Notes: generated by a model not told the origin, from the sequence alone. A stretch of 64,000 bases of DNA from Adiantum capillus-veneris (GCA_014529385.2 CM043949.1:149709850-149773849), one strand, 5' to 3'; positions 12,246-24,600 are shown, counted from the first letter of the stretch. Made by a program: numbers and translations.

Positions 12246-14569
12246 TGTACAACTTAGCTTCAACTTTATATTTTGCACAAAAAGGAACTTAGAGCTTGCG
12301 AAATCAAGTGACAAGATTTGGTTATAGCATCACTAGCACATTGTCTTGGGGTTATGGGAGCCCTTTTACCATCCACCCTCTTACAATGGTAGCCAAACAA
12401 TAGCCAATGAATCACAAGCAACAAAACAACAACCTTCAATGAAACAAGTCACCTTATGAAGCTGAATGAGTTTGCCAAGCCAAATTGGAGGAGAAGCGTG
12501 AGCCTTTGGACATGAATTGCACCCAAAACTACTAATTCATTGATGTTGGGGTAGATACAACAATGGTAGGAAGAATATCTTCTACTCGCACTCACTCAAA
12601 CTAGCTTAGGCTTTTCTATGCACCAAGGTGATGGTGTATAGAAAGCCTACTCTCTCTTTACAACCAAGATAGAACTGGCGTGTGGTACGCTCAATCTAGT
12701 GTGCAATGGTATAGTGATATCTTTTACAAGGAGGAATGGGTTCTATTTATAGGTTTTAGAAGCCTTGATTAGGATTAAGCCTAATCAATTTTATTAGGAA
12801 AGATCATGCAAGGATTATGAATTTTTATGAATTTCAAATGAGAATGGGGTCTCTCTTTTCTCTTGAGTCACATGGATGTGGGCTCAAGTAAGAGAATTAT
12901 TGATGTGGTGAAAGGAGAGAAACTTCCATGGGAGTGAGTGAATTTGTTTTACTTGTGCGGTTGCCTACTCCATATGTTGATAGTGTGGATGCATTCTTAC
13001 AAGAGAAGTTAGTTGTTAGTGGTAATAATCACTAGAATTGTTAGTGATACATTTACAATGGGTAGGACGAGTTGATTTGATGAAGGAAGAGGGGTGAATT
13101 AAAAGAGAATCATTGAGATGGTGAAGCTTTGAAGAAGCTTGAACTCACCCTTGTGTAGATTGTGGAAAAAATGATCGCTTGTCTTCTTCTTCTTCTTTGC
13201 TTCTTTACGCCGCCGCCACGGTTGACCACCACGATGAAAAGAGGATTTGTTGATAAAAAATCCTCAATTTGCAGAAGTTGTCAGGGTTAAGATGCTGAAT
13301 TTTAGATATTTTTAGGAAAGGTAAATGAAATTGTAACATAGAAGCAATAGAGAGAGACATGGAGAGGGTGTATGTATGTAGAGGTTCATAAAAGAACTAT
13401 AGGGATGAGAGAGAAGGGTAATGGTGAAGCTGAGGGTGGGAGAAGCCATGGAAATTGTAGGTTTGAGTGAGGAAAGGAGAGGGAGGGATGTGTAAGAGTG
13501 AGTAGGTGTGTGGAAGGGTGAGAGAAGACTAAGGGCTACTTGTGAGAAAAGTTGGCAGACTGGGGTCCACTCAAAAAATCATAGCTCACCGCTGGTAGCT
13601 CCAAAAATCATGAAAACATTTGAGGTGATTATTCAGAGCGTGGGCTACATTTTTGCTTTTGACCATCGCTCCAAATTCGGAGTGGAGATAGGTGCCAAAA
13701 TTCTCACCAAAAAGCCTGTTTTTTATGCCAGCAAAAGTCTTTTAATTAGTGGCCCCCTTCTTTGTTGAATTTGTACAATGCATCCAAGAGTGAGCCCCTC
13801 CTTTGTCATATTATAATACAAAGCATCCAAGTTGCCCTTGACCCATGCATGGAGGAGGATTATTGGTGAATAAAGAAATATATACATGGTGGGACTAGTG
13901 TATGGACTATTCATGGACTTTAGCTCAATGAGCACACGGTGTTATAATAATGAGTAAAAATAACAATAAAAATATGGAGGAGTTATGGATATGGAAAGAT
14001 ATTGGAATCATATGATATGGTCCCCCCTTGAATTATTTTGGGTGAAAGAGGAAAAGGTATGTAAGTAAATAATATAATAAAAGTAACCAATGAGTAGAAA
14101 TCAATTTTTTGTTTTCAGGAGGGTGAGGGTGAAAATGTGGGAGTGATTTTTGTAAAGGAAAAATATGAGGTTAGAGTATGTACATATTGGCAAAAAATAT
14201 CATTATGGTGTAAGAGGATGAAAGAAGGTGTACATAGGTTTAATAAAACACACACCTAAGTAGAAATATTTAAATAAAATACCAAAATAATTATAAAAAA
14301 TCCCTATATTTAGGCCTATATACAATGAAATATTTACACACAAAGAGGCCATAATATACTTTTATTTTATTTTTTTTATATATATTTTTTGGCTCAACTA
14401 GCCCAGTGATTAGCTAGCTGAGGGTTTTTAAGAAGATATGGGAAAAGCCCCCTAACTCACACACGCCTATGTACAGGGAAATGGTAGGGATAGCCATAGC
14501 GCTTGGGTGAATTTGGTAGGGTGGAGTAACTTACTATGGCAATTATGGAGAGCCAAAAAACGGCTATCA
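11953..14569 (-). repeat. 5' LTR of family A copy A1
   Basis: Same boundaries as the left LTR (TGAGGCGG to GGCTATCA on the plus strand). It is slightly shorter, mainly because the GA tract at 12215-12242 is shorter. Followed by target duplication CTAT. Confidence 0.93.
12744..12751 (-). promoter_or_regulatory. LTR TATA box (A1 5' LTR)
   Basis: The minus strand reads TATAAATA in the context CCTATAAATAGAACCC. It is conserved in all four family-A LTRs (for example 33242-33249). It is the probable pol II promoter of the element. Confidence 0.65.
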
Positions 14570-14573
14570 CTAT

Positions 14574-15070
14574 ATACATGTTGAACATGTATCCATAATG
14601 CCCAAAGCTATCAACATAGCTTTTACTTTGTAATCTCAATCATGTTTGAGGTGGTCTACAATGGACATGGTTTTGTAAGAGAAAGCGCTATGGATTTAAT
14701 ATATGAAATCTTTGATCTTGCAAATTATTTTCCATGTAGCAATTTCTTTAAATATTTGATTCTTTCTGAGGGGTTTGATGCTTATACAAGTGTGTCACAT
14801 GAATACGATAAATTCTTGGTGAATTCTAGGGGTTCATAACTAATATAGAAAGTGTTGAACCAGTGTTGAGAATTATGCTAGTGGGGAGGATTACCCATCA
14901 CTCATAAGCCTGCATCAAGATGGGCCATGTAATTGCATCATGGTAGCATTTTTGAGGATGCAAAACTATATCAACCAATGCTTCAAAGGTAGGGGCTAGT
15001 TGGTTAGTTTAGGAGAGGAGGCAAGGGTGCCTATTCATGCATCGGATGGAAAAGAGGCATGGGATGGGTT
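14574..15070. other. No recognisable gene
   Basis: Unique-looking sequence right of the A1 target duplication. A 65-residue open frame at 14642-14839 has no domain I recognise. Nothing else is supportable. Confidence 0.4.
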
Positions 15071-15083
15071 TAGAAAACCTTTA

Positions 15084-15086
<3 letters not shown>

Positions 15087-15130
<44 letters not shown>

Positions 15131-15142
15131 CCCCCCCCCCCC
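15087..15142. repeat. (TC)n followed by a C homopolymer
   Basis: A compound low-complexity tract: a TC dinucleotide run followed by about 15 C residues. Confidence 0.95.
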
Positions 15143-15556
15143 AATATCTCTTTGCTTACGGCTAGCTAGCCATGTATGATCAATTATTTTTTGCAGAAAC
15201 TTATAGAGTAGTGTTTTGTACTAATAGAATATTGGCTCCTTTATGGGTAGCTTCTTTAAGAATCAATTATCTCTCTCTGTATCTCTCCTTTTGTGGATGT
15301 TATGGCCATTTTCTTCAGCTCTGTTTCACTAGTAGGCCTTTGTGAGACTAAAAAGTGTCTTGTACAACCAAGAAAAGCACCCCCTTTTTCTTTTGAGACC
15401 AAAACTAGAGCATACACACTATGGGGCACTATCCTGAAAATCAAAGGGGGGCTTGCAACGCGCCATGGTATGAGATAGCTATTATTGCATGGTTGAGTGA
15501 AGTTTGAAAATCCTGTAGGACCATGTCAACCATGCCAAAGCAAGCTGGCACAAATA

Positions 15557-15915
15557 GAACCCCTGCCTTGCCTCCTACTCTTTGTGCTTGCTTAGTTTTG
15601 GGCATGGTGGCCCAAAGAAAGCCTTGGGAGGCCCAAAGAAAGCCTGCCACAAGGGAGCGCATTTGGGCCTTCCATAGACCTATGGAAGGCCCAAATGCGC
15701 TCCATTGTGGCAGGCTTTCTTTGGACCTATGGAAGGCCCAAATGCGCTCCCTTGTGGCAGGCTTTCTTTGGGCCTCCCAAGGACTATGCATGGTCTATGG
15801 AAGGCCCAAATGCGCTCCCTTGTGGCAGGCTTTCTTTGGGCCTCCCAAGGCCTATGCACCCCCTACCTTGCCTCCTACTCTTTGTGCTTGCTTAGTTTTG
15901 GGCATGGTGGGCTTG
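15557..15915. repeat. Foldback and tandem repeat with perfect 56 bp arms
   Basis: A 56-base left arm (15622-15677) is the exact reverse complement, by eye, of 15727-15782 and 15795-15850. It also pairs over about 45 bp with 15680-15724, leaving a two-base gap. The cluster is bracketed by direct repeats of a roughly 60 bp sequence (TGCCTCCTACTCTTTGTGCT region near 15570 and 15870). A transcript would form a long near-perfect hairpin. Overlapping open frames are artefacts of the repeat. It could be a MITE-like foldback or a source of small RNAs. Confidence 0.85.
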
Positions 15916-16217
15916 GGCCTACAAGATAACCATGAACATCCATCCAAAGAAGCATTTTACAAAACTATAGCTCATATGATATATCTAGAAAAAGCAAACT
16001 CATCCTCTACTACAAATGGCTATAGATGTCTCACCATGTGCATGATGCATTCTCTACTCATTCTCTGCTATAGATGGCTCAAAGTATGCATGATGCATAC
16101 TCAATTAGCGATCAATACAAGGAATAACTTGTCTTGGGTTTGATCCATGTATCATGTCATTTGTCCATCATAAAAGTGGATCCTCAATAAAGGGGCAATG
16201 CCCTTGAGTTCCAAAAG

Positions 16218-16218
<1 letters not shown>

Positions 16219-16275
<57 letters not shown>

Positions 16276-16433
16276 TAGTTATCTATCTATGTATCTATCT
16301 TTGTGTTTTTTATTTGCATGTGTATCTATCTATCGAATTATCTATCCATCTATCTATCTATCTATTTATCTATTAATGTATTTATCTATATCTATTTGTC
16401 TGTCTGTCTATTTATCCTCCATCTATCTATGTA

Positions 16434-16472
<39 letters not shown>
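16219..16472. repeat. Compound microsatellite: (CT)n, (ATCT)n, (TA)n
   Basis: A CT run of about 50 bp, a degenerate ATCT/GTCT tetranucleotide region, then a TA run of about 35 bp. Open frames rich in Tyr, Ile and Ser here are translations of the microsatellite. Confidence 0.95.
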
Positions 16473-16473
<1 letters not shown>

Positions 16474-16518
16474 TATCTCTATCTTGTTTGTTCGTTCTCT
16501 TTTCTTTATTTTGATTTC

Positions 16519-16691
16519 ATACTCTGTTTTCCTTGGGGATTTCAAAGAACACAAACTTATGGTTGAACTTACACAAACTCACATCAAATACAACATATCA
16601 AACTCATTGCATACTCTATTTTCCTTGGGGATTTCAAAGAAAACAAACTTATGGTTGAACTTACACAAACTCATATCAAATACAACATAAT
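16519..16691. repeat. Tandem duplication, period about 91 bp
   Basis: The segment beginning CATACTCTGTTTTCCTTGG at 16519 is repeated from 16610 (CATACTCTATTTTCCTTGG) with few changes. Confidence 0.85.
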
Positions 16692-16724
16692 AGCATGCCA
16701 TTGCATTATTTATGGCAAAGGTAG

Positions 16725-17045
16725 AATGAAGTGTTTGCACAATGCCAAGAGCGTATTCATGTGTGTGCTTGCAAACATGAGGGAATATGATTGCTCTATC
16801 TTTCTTGGATTAGGTTTGAGTGTATTGTTTCAAAAATTTGAAGCTTGCCAAATATATTGAGATAAACTCTGAGTGCTCATGAACTAAATGTTTGTTCAAT
16901 GCCAAAGGAGGTTCATGTCTATGCCTGCAACACAAGGAAATATGATTGCTCTATCTTTCTTAGGTTAGCCTTGAGTATGGAATTCTTCTAAGAATTTAAA
17001 GCTTGCCACCATTTTGAGATAAACTCTAAGTGCTCATACAACAGA
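16725..17045. repeat. Diverged tandem duplication, period about 155 bp
   Basis: Two copies share an AATGCCAA start, GAATATGATTGCTCTATC/AAATATGATTGCTCTATC and GATAAACTCT blocks. The copies are clearly diverged. No coding potential was recognised. Confidence 0.65.
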
Positions 17046-18055
17046 AAATGAATCAAAACTGACATTTGAAGTTAGATGGCTTACTAGATCTACATGCAGG
17101 CACATTGCAAAGGGGTACTTGCTACCAAAAAATCAATTTACTTGATCAATTCCCTTATGAGCAACAAAAATTTGGCAGGAAGCACAATACACATACAAGA
17201 TTAGATGAAACAAAAATTGATCACAAGCACAACATTATATAGTTAAATATTAACTAGAGTGGACAAAAATGTAATGAAACAAGAGTGCTTCCTATTCAAG
17301 TAGTTTCATTACAAAGTTTGTACCTTGTCTACAATAATAGCTTGGGATGTTATGTACTCGATCAAATACATTGAATGGAATATAGACTGGGGCAATTTCT
17401 ATGCTCTTACAAGGCTTGTCTCATCATTGATAACTCCATGGACCTCCATATCCACAAGTATACACACCAAACAAAGACTGTTTAGAATGAGCTTCTGATT
17501 GGAGAAGTCGCACTTTCCACTTGACACCAAACCAAGTTGAACCCAAGCATCCACTACAATAACATCCTGTAATACAACAAATATGGTGTTAGCTACTATA
17601 TTTCAAATTAGTATAGATTGTTGAGTTATATAGATTAGTTCTTATTTATAGCATGCACAGCCATAAAGGTACCCGAGAGGCATTCAAGCGGTTGCTTTGC
17701 AAGTAAGCTGAATAAAAAAATACGTTCACAAATACCGTTGTCAAAAAATATGAACACATGCAAATTAAAGAGGAAATATCCATAAGATGACTTAGCATTA
17801 GACTTACAATGACGTGCAAATCGGTTTGAAGCCATCAGTCTTCACTTCCAATGGCGTTCCAGTATGCCTCGACATTGTACTCCGTGAGGACCAACACTGA
17901 ACGGTTGCATGTAGACCCGTGAGCCTTGCTAAATACATGTGGGATCCATCCCACCTTCGAGCTCTTTGTGTTGTGCAGTATGAACTTTTGTATCTCCAAC
18001 TTGGGCCGTCTATGCGCGGTATGGGTGGACATGCTTGAGAAGAGGTCGGGTGGCC
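17046..18055. other. No recognisable gene
   Basis: Two minus-strand open frames of 66 and 74 codons (17635-17835 and 17835-18059) lie end to end. They match no family I know and may be a relic of one exon. No other signal seen. Confidence 0.35.
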
Positions 18056-18059
18056 ACAC

Positions 18060-18960
18060 AGTAGAGAGAGATTGGGAAGGGGGAGGGGGGTGAGGGTTGG
18101 AGAGAAGGATAGTGAGTTCTACACAGTAGGGAGAGAATGAAGGGGAGAAAGGGAGAGATAGAGAAGATGGAGGGTGAGGTTTTGGCTATGGTGGGATAGT
18201 GATGAGCTTTGGGCTATGGTGGGCTGCATTGTGGAGAATGGAGGGGTGAGGGGAGGGAGAGCTAGAGAGGATGGAGAGTGAGCATTTGGCTATGGTGGGG
18301 TTGACTGTAGAGAGAGTGAGGAGAGGGAGGGGGGACAATTGAAGAGGAGGATACTGATGAGCTTTGGGCTATGGTGGGCTGCACAGCATAGAGAGAATGG
18401 AGGGGGGAGGGGAGGGAGAGCTAGAGAAGATGGAGAGTGAGATTTTGGCTATGGTGGGATTGACTGCAGAGAGGAAGTGAGGGGAGGGGAGGTGAGGGGA
18501 GGGGAGGGGGCAAGGGAGAGAAGATTGTGGGAGAGAGGGAATTTGGAGAGAAAAGGTGACTTTTTGATGTTTGGTTATGTTTTGGGCAATTTTGGAGGGA
18601 AAACGGTCATTTTTTAGACTTTCAAAAATTTCAAATTTTTAGGGTTTTTGACCTGCATAATTTTTCTTTTGGGGTCCCTTTTTGTCAAGGGTCCCTCTCT
18701 AGGCTTTATGACACCTCTTTCCCCCATTTTACCCCCCACCCCTCCCCCCCCCTAGTCCACCTCCCCTTTCTCTCTAGGAATCAAGCATTGAAGAGGGGGA
18801 CAAATAGGCTACCCCCCTATCTCTCCTTAGGCTATAGGTAATATCCCAAGAGGCCTCTCGTTGGTCCTCCACTAACCCTTCCCTAATCAAAAGGGCCCTA
18901 GGAGAGTCCATATTTTTCCTAATGTAGAACGTACTTAGCTTATCCTTGACATAGTATTTA
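18060..18960 (-). repeat. Dispersed repeat, copy 2 (inverted relative to 2160-2900)
   Basis: Purine-rich on the plus strand with internal repetition of a GGCTATGGTGGG motif (near 18185, 18210, 18290, 18370 and 18450). The AT-rich boundary and the GGACTCTCC block match copy 1 in reverse. The internal tandem expansion is larger here than in copy 1. Confidence 0.6.
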
Positions 18961-20160
18961 GTGCTATAGCGGAAGCATATGCAATGATGATGTTGTGTGA
19001 CCATCATTCTAGTATGCCATGCATACAAAGAAAAAATATAATAACAAGCCCTTGGATTCAATGACAGTCTCAACCATGTGAGCTTTTGTTATACGTGCCT
19101 TGCACGATTACACTGGAATGAATACATCACAGTGGAACGTTGCGTAAATTGTGAGCTTATATCCATGTAGTGCTAAAGATGTGTGCCATTATCATGGATC
19201 TGAATTCAATCAATAATACCTTTGCACAATAAAGAAGCCTTCCTATGTATGAAATTTGGCAAAGAACTTTGCTTTGTACAGCGGCTTCATACGAAGGCTA
19301 CCCAAGCACTTTTCTTTGCGAAGTAGAGAGATCTTTTGTGAACCGTATTGACAAACAACCATAACGTGGCATTTACTAACCTTGTCGCCCACCTATGGCC
19401 AGGTTTGTGATAATGCACTCATATCTGGCTCATAGCTATATGTATTGTTCGAGTGAGTTAGCGAATGGGATGTAAAAATCTGTAAACATCTTGGCAAACA
19501 AAGTTGGGAAATCGTGATGCCATAAATATCATGATTTTGATAATGTTGACAAGCCGTCCTATAGCTTTAACACAAGGCATGCGTGGTTGATATGATGTTG
19601 CAACAACAAATCATATATGCATAAGTCATTTGTTTGTGCAATTCTAGAAATGATCACCAATCAAGCATGCATGCAAATCCATGCAGAGAAATGTAATTGA
19701 CCAGGATAGTAACAAACTTGTAGGAATGGTAGTCAAGCCATGGTTGACAATTTCCAACCAACCCCTTGGGCGACAATTAGTGCCTAAGTTGTAATCAACA
19801 AAACGCAACCAAGATCATATGATTGTAGAACCATTTCGAAATGGAAGTGAAAACTTAAACACAAGTACTTGAAATCTTGCTGGTAAATCCATGAAGACAT
19901 CATAGTCGATGGCACCTACTCTATCCCTTGGATAGCCATGCATGCAGGTGGAAATAGTAGCATGCGATGCAATCTTACCCATAATAACAATGTCTCTATG
20001 CTTTTCGTATTGGTTTGGCTCCCTTTGAGCACTCCTAGCATGCCATTGTGAGTCCTTTGATTCCGCGACCATGTCGCCCCATTGGGTTTGTGCTTTGCTC
20101 CAATCCATGTTTGTCTCAGCAAACAGTGAGAATCATAGGTTGTCAAAATTCGCAAACATT
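18961..20160. other. No recognisable gene
   Basis: No conserved domain, LTR or RNA gene seen on either strand. Short minus-strand frames at 19815-20170 overlap each other and look like chance. Confidence 0.4.
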
Positions 20161-20754
20161 TAGGTATCAATTCCTGTAATTGCTAGCCTGTGTCAGCCTT
20201 TCCAACTCCCCCCTGAACACATTAGGTAACAATTTCTGTAATTGCCCGTCTATGATGGCCTTGCCAACTTCCCCTTCGACACTCAGTTTTGCCGCTCGGA
20301 TGAAGGAGGGGTGTGCCGAGGGTCCCTTTGTAGCGAAAAATAAATGTCCTTGGGGGCGGCCATTCGTGGTAAGCCTGATGAAAAAAAAATTCTCAAAGAA
20401 GGAGTGATGGCATCGTCTGTTTGCAGGTGCGACAACTTCGCCAAGATCTAGGGGGTGATGTCGTGCCCGTCTGCAACAGCACTGCGTTGAACTTTCCTCC
20501 TCTTGGCCTTGCGTACCCAAGAAGAGTACCAAAGACAGATTTTGCAGAGGTCAACTTTCAACCCGCATGCAACCTTTCCTGCGGATCTCCTCGTCTTTTC
20601 CACTGTCGAACACTTCTTGCTTGAACCAAGGGACCATGCCCAGGCCATGATGGCTTGACGACCACACAAAAAGAGAGAGAGAGAGAGATCACATGCAACA
20701 CCATGCATTCCATGCAACGCCTTTGTCCCTCCTCCATAGCTCTCCCCTCCCTGA

Positions 20755-20766
20755 GCTCCGATACCA
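20755..20766 (-). other. Possible primer binding site relic of a copia element
   Basis: The minus strand reads TGGTATCGGAGC, one base from the initiator-Met tRNA complement TGGTATCAGAGC used by plant copia elements. A TGTAAAACC that could be an LTR end starts at 20768. No matching second LTR or gag was found, so it may be chance. Confidence 0.3.
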
Positions 20767-20829
20767 ATGTAAAACCGTGGGACTGCTTAGCCTTGATCCT
20801 CCGACCAACCTCCCTTTAATTATAGGCCT

Positions 20830-22110
20830 TGCCGCTAGGATCTCATCTCCTTTAGCACATCATGAATTTTTGTGTCCATATCAACATCTTGTGTGGAGTC
20901 ACATGCTTCAAGATGCACGCATAGGCGATTGCATCTAGAGAGTAGTGTGTTCCAAGAGACGAAATTCCGGACAGAAATCTCCTCAAGCAGGTTTTGTGCT
21001 TTCTCAAGCACACTACATCTAGCATACATGTTGATCACTAGGGTAATAAATTTCATGTGCAAGAAACAAGTCTTAATGAGATGCCTATCATAGTCATAAT
21101 CATCATCATCTTCATATGTAAGTAAATCATAATATTCATCAGGATACCACCCATCAACAACATTTTAAATACCAGGAGCATGATTTGACAAAGCTCCCAC
21201 CAGGAACATATCAACTAAAGTACCACCAAGCACAACATCTTTCTCTAATATTTCATGACCAGCAACCATAAGGTGCATTCTCTCACCCATGTCAACATCT
21301 TGCATAAGGACACATGCCTTCAAGGTGCCATTATAGGTGACTCCAACTGGAGACAGGCCTTCCCTTTGTGGTGCAAACAAAACAATGCTTCCTTGCCACA
21401 ACCATGTTGACAATACCCTGCAATCAAAAGATTCCAAGTAAAAACATTCCTAAGAAGAAGTTACCCACCATAATAGAGTTGAGTGTGTATCCTACTCACT
21501 TGGTACAAATCCATCTTCTAAGCACAGGATTTTAGTCTCCTTCTCAGTGAGAAACCCTCATTTTGCATCTAGTCAAAACAGTTGGGAGCTTTGTTGCCAC
21601 AACCATCTCTCGCATATCCTCGAATCAACACGCCCCAGAAGGCGGCGTCTCATCCATGACTTCTGTTGCTCTCATAAGGTCACCACATTTGGTATAAATA
21701 TTGACCAAAGCATTGCCTACATGTTTCCCTCACTAGCAACCACATAGTGAATTCTCTCAACCATTTGTAGATCTTGTTTAAGGCCACAAGCCTTCAAGGT
21801 GAAAGCATAGTTGATTGCAATTGGACACATGCCTACCCTTTGTAGCTGGTAAAAATAGTCCATGGCTTCCTTGCCATGGCATAGGTGATTGCAACCGGAG
21901 AGATGCCTTCCCTTCACAATTAGTGAGCAACATATCATTCTTTTTGTGTTTTCATAAGGGCATCACAATTAGCACACAAATCAAGCAAAGCATTGCAAAG
22001 CGCGACATGTTTCTCCAACACTCCCTAATTAGCAATCTCATTTTAAATTCTCTGGCCTATATTGCAAGGCTTTCCATAACCATGTTGGGCTTATCTAGCA
22101 ATCAACCCGT
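20830..22110 (-). pseudogene. PPR-repeat protein pseudogene fragments
   Basis: Several minus-strand fragments carry PPR motifs. One at 20835-21062 reads INMYARCSVLEKAQNLLEE then VRNFVSWNTLL. One at 21165-21437 carries EGLSP, a TYNGTLKACV block and DVDMGERMH. One at 21717-21938 carries GKEAMDYF, LKACG and MVERIH; more degenerate remains lie between and to 22110. Intact family members are helical-repeat proteins that bind organelle RNA for editing, splicing or stability. Here stops and frame changes separate the repeats, no start or transit peptide is visible, and repeated blocks of similar sequence suggest tandem PPR units decaying together. Confidence 0.75.
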
Positions 22111-22334
22111 TTTATAAGATGCCATTTTGGACAGAAAGCTCAACAATTACATGAAATTAATCAACCTTAAAAATAAAATTTCAATCAATATTGTGGAGCT
22201 CAAACTCTGTCCTACTGACTTGGTACAAATGTTTGTCTAGTCAGAAAAGAAAAATCCTTGCTTTTGACTCGTCATCAAGCTCTTCCTGTCTATGCTTGAC
22301 TTGTGTAGCCATTTGTAGATACAAGGTTCAAACC

Positions 22335-22413
22335 CAGTGACACTTACAAAATATTTATCACCTTTAGAAATTGAAAAACAAGACTGTGTTTGCGCACTTG
22401 TGTGTGTGTGTGC

Positions 22414-22461
<48 letters not shown>

Positions 22462-22588
22462 ATTAAAAATAGTAGAAAAAACTCTGACCACCTAGAGACA
22501 ACACTATAGATACAAGATTCAAACCCAGTGACACTTACAAGATATTTATCACCTTCAAAAACTGAAAAACAAGACTGTGTTTGCACGC

Positions 22589-22685
<97 letters not shown>

Positions 22686-22690
22686 AAAAA
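22335..22690. repeat. Duplicated segment with (TG)n(AG)n microsatellites
   Basis: A unit containing CCCAGTGACACTTACAA, AAGACTGTGTTTGC, a TG run and a long AG run occurs twice (about 22335-22475 and 22526-22690). The second has much longer TG and AG tracts. Open frames of repeated Ser-Leu or Arg-Glu are microsatellite translations. Confidence 0.9.
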
Positions 22691-23288
22691 TAGTAGAAAA
22701 AGCTTGAGAGCTCGAGAATTCAAAAGAGGCTGCTACACTAACAAAGTAAAACAATTCAAAAGATGCATAAGATGGGATGCATTACACTTGCTACATGATT
22801 CCTCACTAGAATCCCAAGTGAATGAAGCTTTTCTACAATGCCAATGTATTATGGTTGGGAGGAATCATGAGGTGTGTCTCACTTCATGCATTACAACACC
22901 TATATTTCCCCCAACTAGAAAACCATATTGTTCTTCATCGGAAAGAGGGAATTGTACTCACCCGTAAATGCTTGAGCATACTCCTTTGTCGATGATACCC
23001 ACTATTACAGTCATTCGGCTTAGCTTCCATTCCCTTTGATGTGAGACAAGCCATTGGGACAATGGAGAATAGTCAACTCAACTCTCTACATCATGCTCAT
23101 GACTACAAGTTTAAGAGTCTGAGTATTGCATGCTACTAGACACTCAACTTTTACTCACTCAAATTTGCCTTCCTCACAATTTCAGTCATGACTGAGACCT
23201 ACACACTTTCCTCTCCAAGCCAGAGTGTGGGCTCTTGGTTGTGACTCTCATCAACACAAAGTCGAAGTATCAAAATCCACTTATCAAA

Positions 23289-23290
<2 letters not shown>
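22691..23290. other. No recognisable gene
   Basis: Unremarkable sequence between two microsatellite clusters. No domain or terminal repeat seen. Confidence 0.4.
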
Positions 23291-23343
<53 letters not shown>

Positions 23344-23354
23344 GTATATATATA

Positions 23355-23436
<82 letters not shown>
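23291..23436. repeat. Compound microsatellite (TC)n(CA)n(TA)n(GA)n
   Basis: Successive CT, CA, TA and GA dinucleotide runs. No coding content; the overlapping open frames are artefacts. Confidence 0.95.
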
Positions 23437-23438
<2 letters not shown>

Positions 23439-23478
23439 TAGATAGATCCCCAAAAAGGTATGATGATACAAACATATG

Positions 23479-23600
23479 CTAGTAAGAAGCAATTCAATTT
23501 GGAAGATTATCTCGCTATTTTAGAGTTTACTTATAATAGTGCAAAGCATGTTACTTCTCAATTGAATCCCTTCATGCTTAGATATGGTTTTTAGCCTATC
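23479..23600 (+). pseudogene. Ty3 integrase fragment
   Basis: Translation gives EDYLAILEFTYNSAKH, then LNPFMLRYGF and a stop. This matches the end of the Ty3 integrase core (the LPLVEFAYNxxxHxS...PFExxYG block). Only about 35 codons survive, directly next to the microsatellite. The rest of the element is not visible on either side, so this is a scrap of an old plus-strand insertion, distinct from the chromovirus at 25.6 kb. Confidence 0.7.
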
Positions 23601-24600
23601 AAAGTTTCTTGTTGAAACAATTGGCTCAACAGACACCTCAACAATTAACAAATGGCAACTTGAATGCTCTAAATTGATAACATATAATTGGTGTGGAATT
23701 TGATTATAAACTTAAGACGTTAGTAGCACAATTAGAACTTTTAAGCTGAGATTTGTGCTTAAATTTTACTCCTACTATCCTCCTTTAAGCTTCTTGATGC
23801 TTATCCGCTTGAAGCCTCCTTAATGCCCCTTCTGATCGGATCTTAGCATTCCCTTTGCATGTCAAAATCTGCCTTGAAAGAGCAAGAGTTCCCCCTGCTT
23901 ATCACCTTGAAGACAATTATGAGGGAGATATGGGAGAGCGTAGATTTTTTGAAGCCTACAATATAAGGATGTGTGAGAGATATGAGAGGGATAAGGTTTA
24001 GGCTTACGAAGGTGAGAGAGAGATCTCAAAATCTTATGGTAGCTTAGTATTTGAAGGAGGGTGAGAGATTTAGAGCTTGGATAGTGGAGGAATCAGGAGC
24101 TATGAAAGCTTAGGATATGAGAGTTCTATGGATCTTAGGCTCCTTGAAATGAGTGGGAGAAGATATCAAAGCCTGAAGGCTATGGAAGCTTGATTATAAG
24201 GGTGGTAAGGAAAGAACTTCAATATCAAAAAGAGAGAAATAGGTATGAATAATGTGGGACATCGAGAGACCTTAGAGATGTTTAAAGTTGAGAGAATGAT
24301 CGATATCACAGCTTGATGATCGTGGCTATGGTCCCTTGAATATCATAACTATGGTAGCTTCCCCCTTGGTATCCATTCCTTTGTTTGGTTGATGGCTCCT
24401 AGCTTCTTTCGTACGGCAACCCACATTGTAGACATGGCAACTTCCTGCCTTGCACACTTCCCTTGTGGATTCTCATATCGCTCTCCTAGCCTTGATCACA
24501 AGGTGATGATGTAGGTTGTGCTCTTGAAGACGATGATGGCAAATCCAAACACTCGCCTACGAAGGCATAAAAAGTAAGAGTTGCATCCCTCTACAGCGCA
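23601..24600. other. No recognisable gene
   Basis: Purine-rich stretches near 23930-24300 and otherwise ordinary sequence. The chromovirus 3' LTR begins somewhere near the right edge, but its exact left end cannot be fixed without a second LTR. Confidence 0.35.

Larger units (their letters stand above)
3387..14569 (-). mobile_element. Tat-like Ty3 LTR retrotransposon, family A copy A1, structurally complete
   Basis: An 11.2 kb element lying on the minus strand. It has two near-identical LTRs with TG...CA ends (3387-6028 and 11953-14569), flanking CTAT at 3383-3386 and 14570-14573 (4 bp target duplication), a primer binding site next to the right LTR, a polypurine tract next to the left LTR, and a gag-pol reading frame between. 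The order is gag, protease, RT, RNase H, second RNase H, integrase. RT before integrase makes it Ty3; the second RNase H places it near the Tat lineage. Sampled LTR stretches differ by about 1-2 percent by eye, so the insertion is fairly young, but several stops and one frameshift make this copy non-autonomous. Two small ORFs precede gag. Confidence 0.93.

Noticed and set aside
15523-16143. 206-codon ORF over the foldback locus
   Set aside because: Repeated blocks come from the inverted and tandem repeats, and both strands and several frames are open.
22344-22754. Long open frames of Ser-Leu, Thr-His or Arg-Glu repeats around microsatellites (also 16.3, 23.3, 42.4 and 44.2 kb)
   Set aside because: Translations of dinucleotide repeats, open in several frames at once; not genes.
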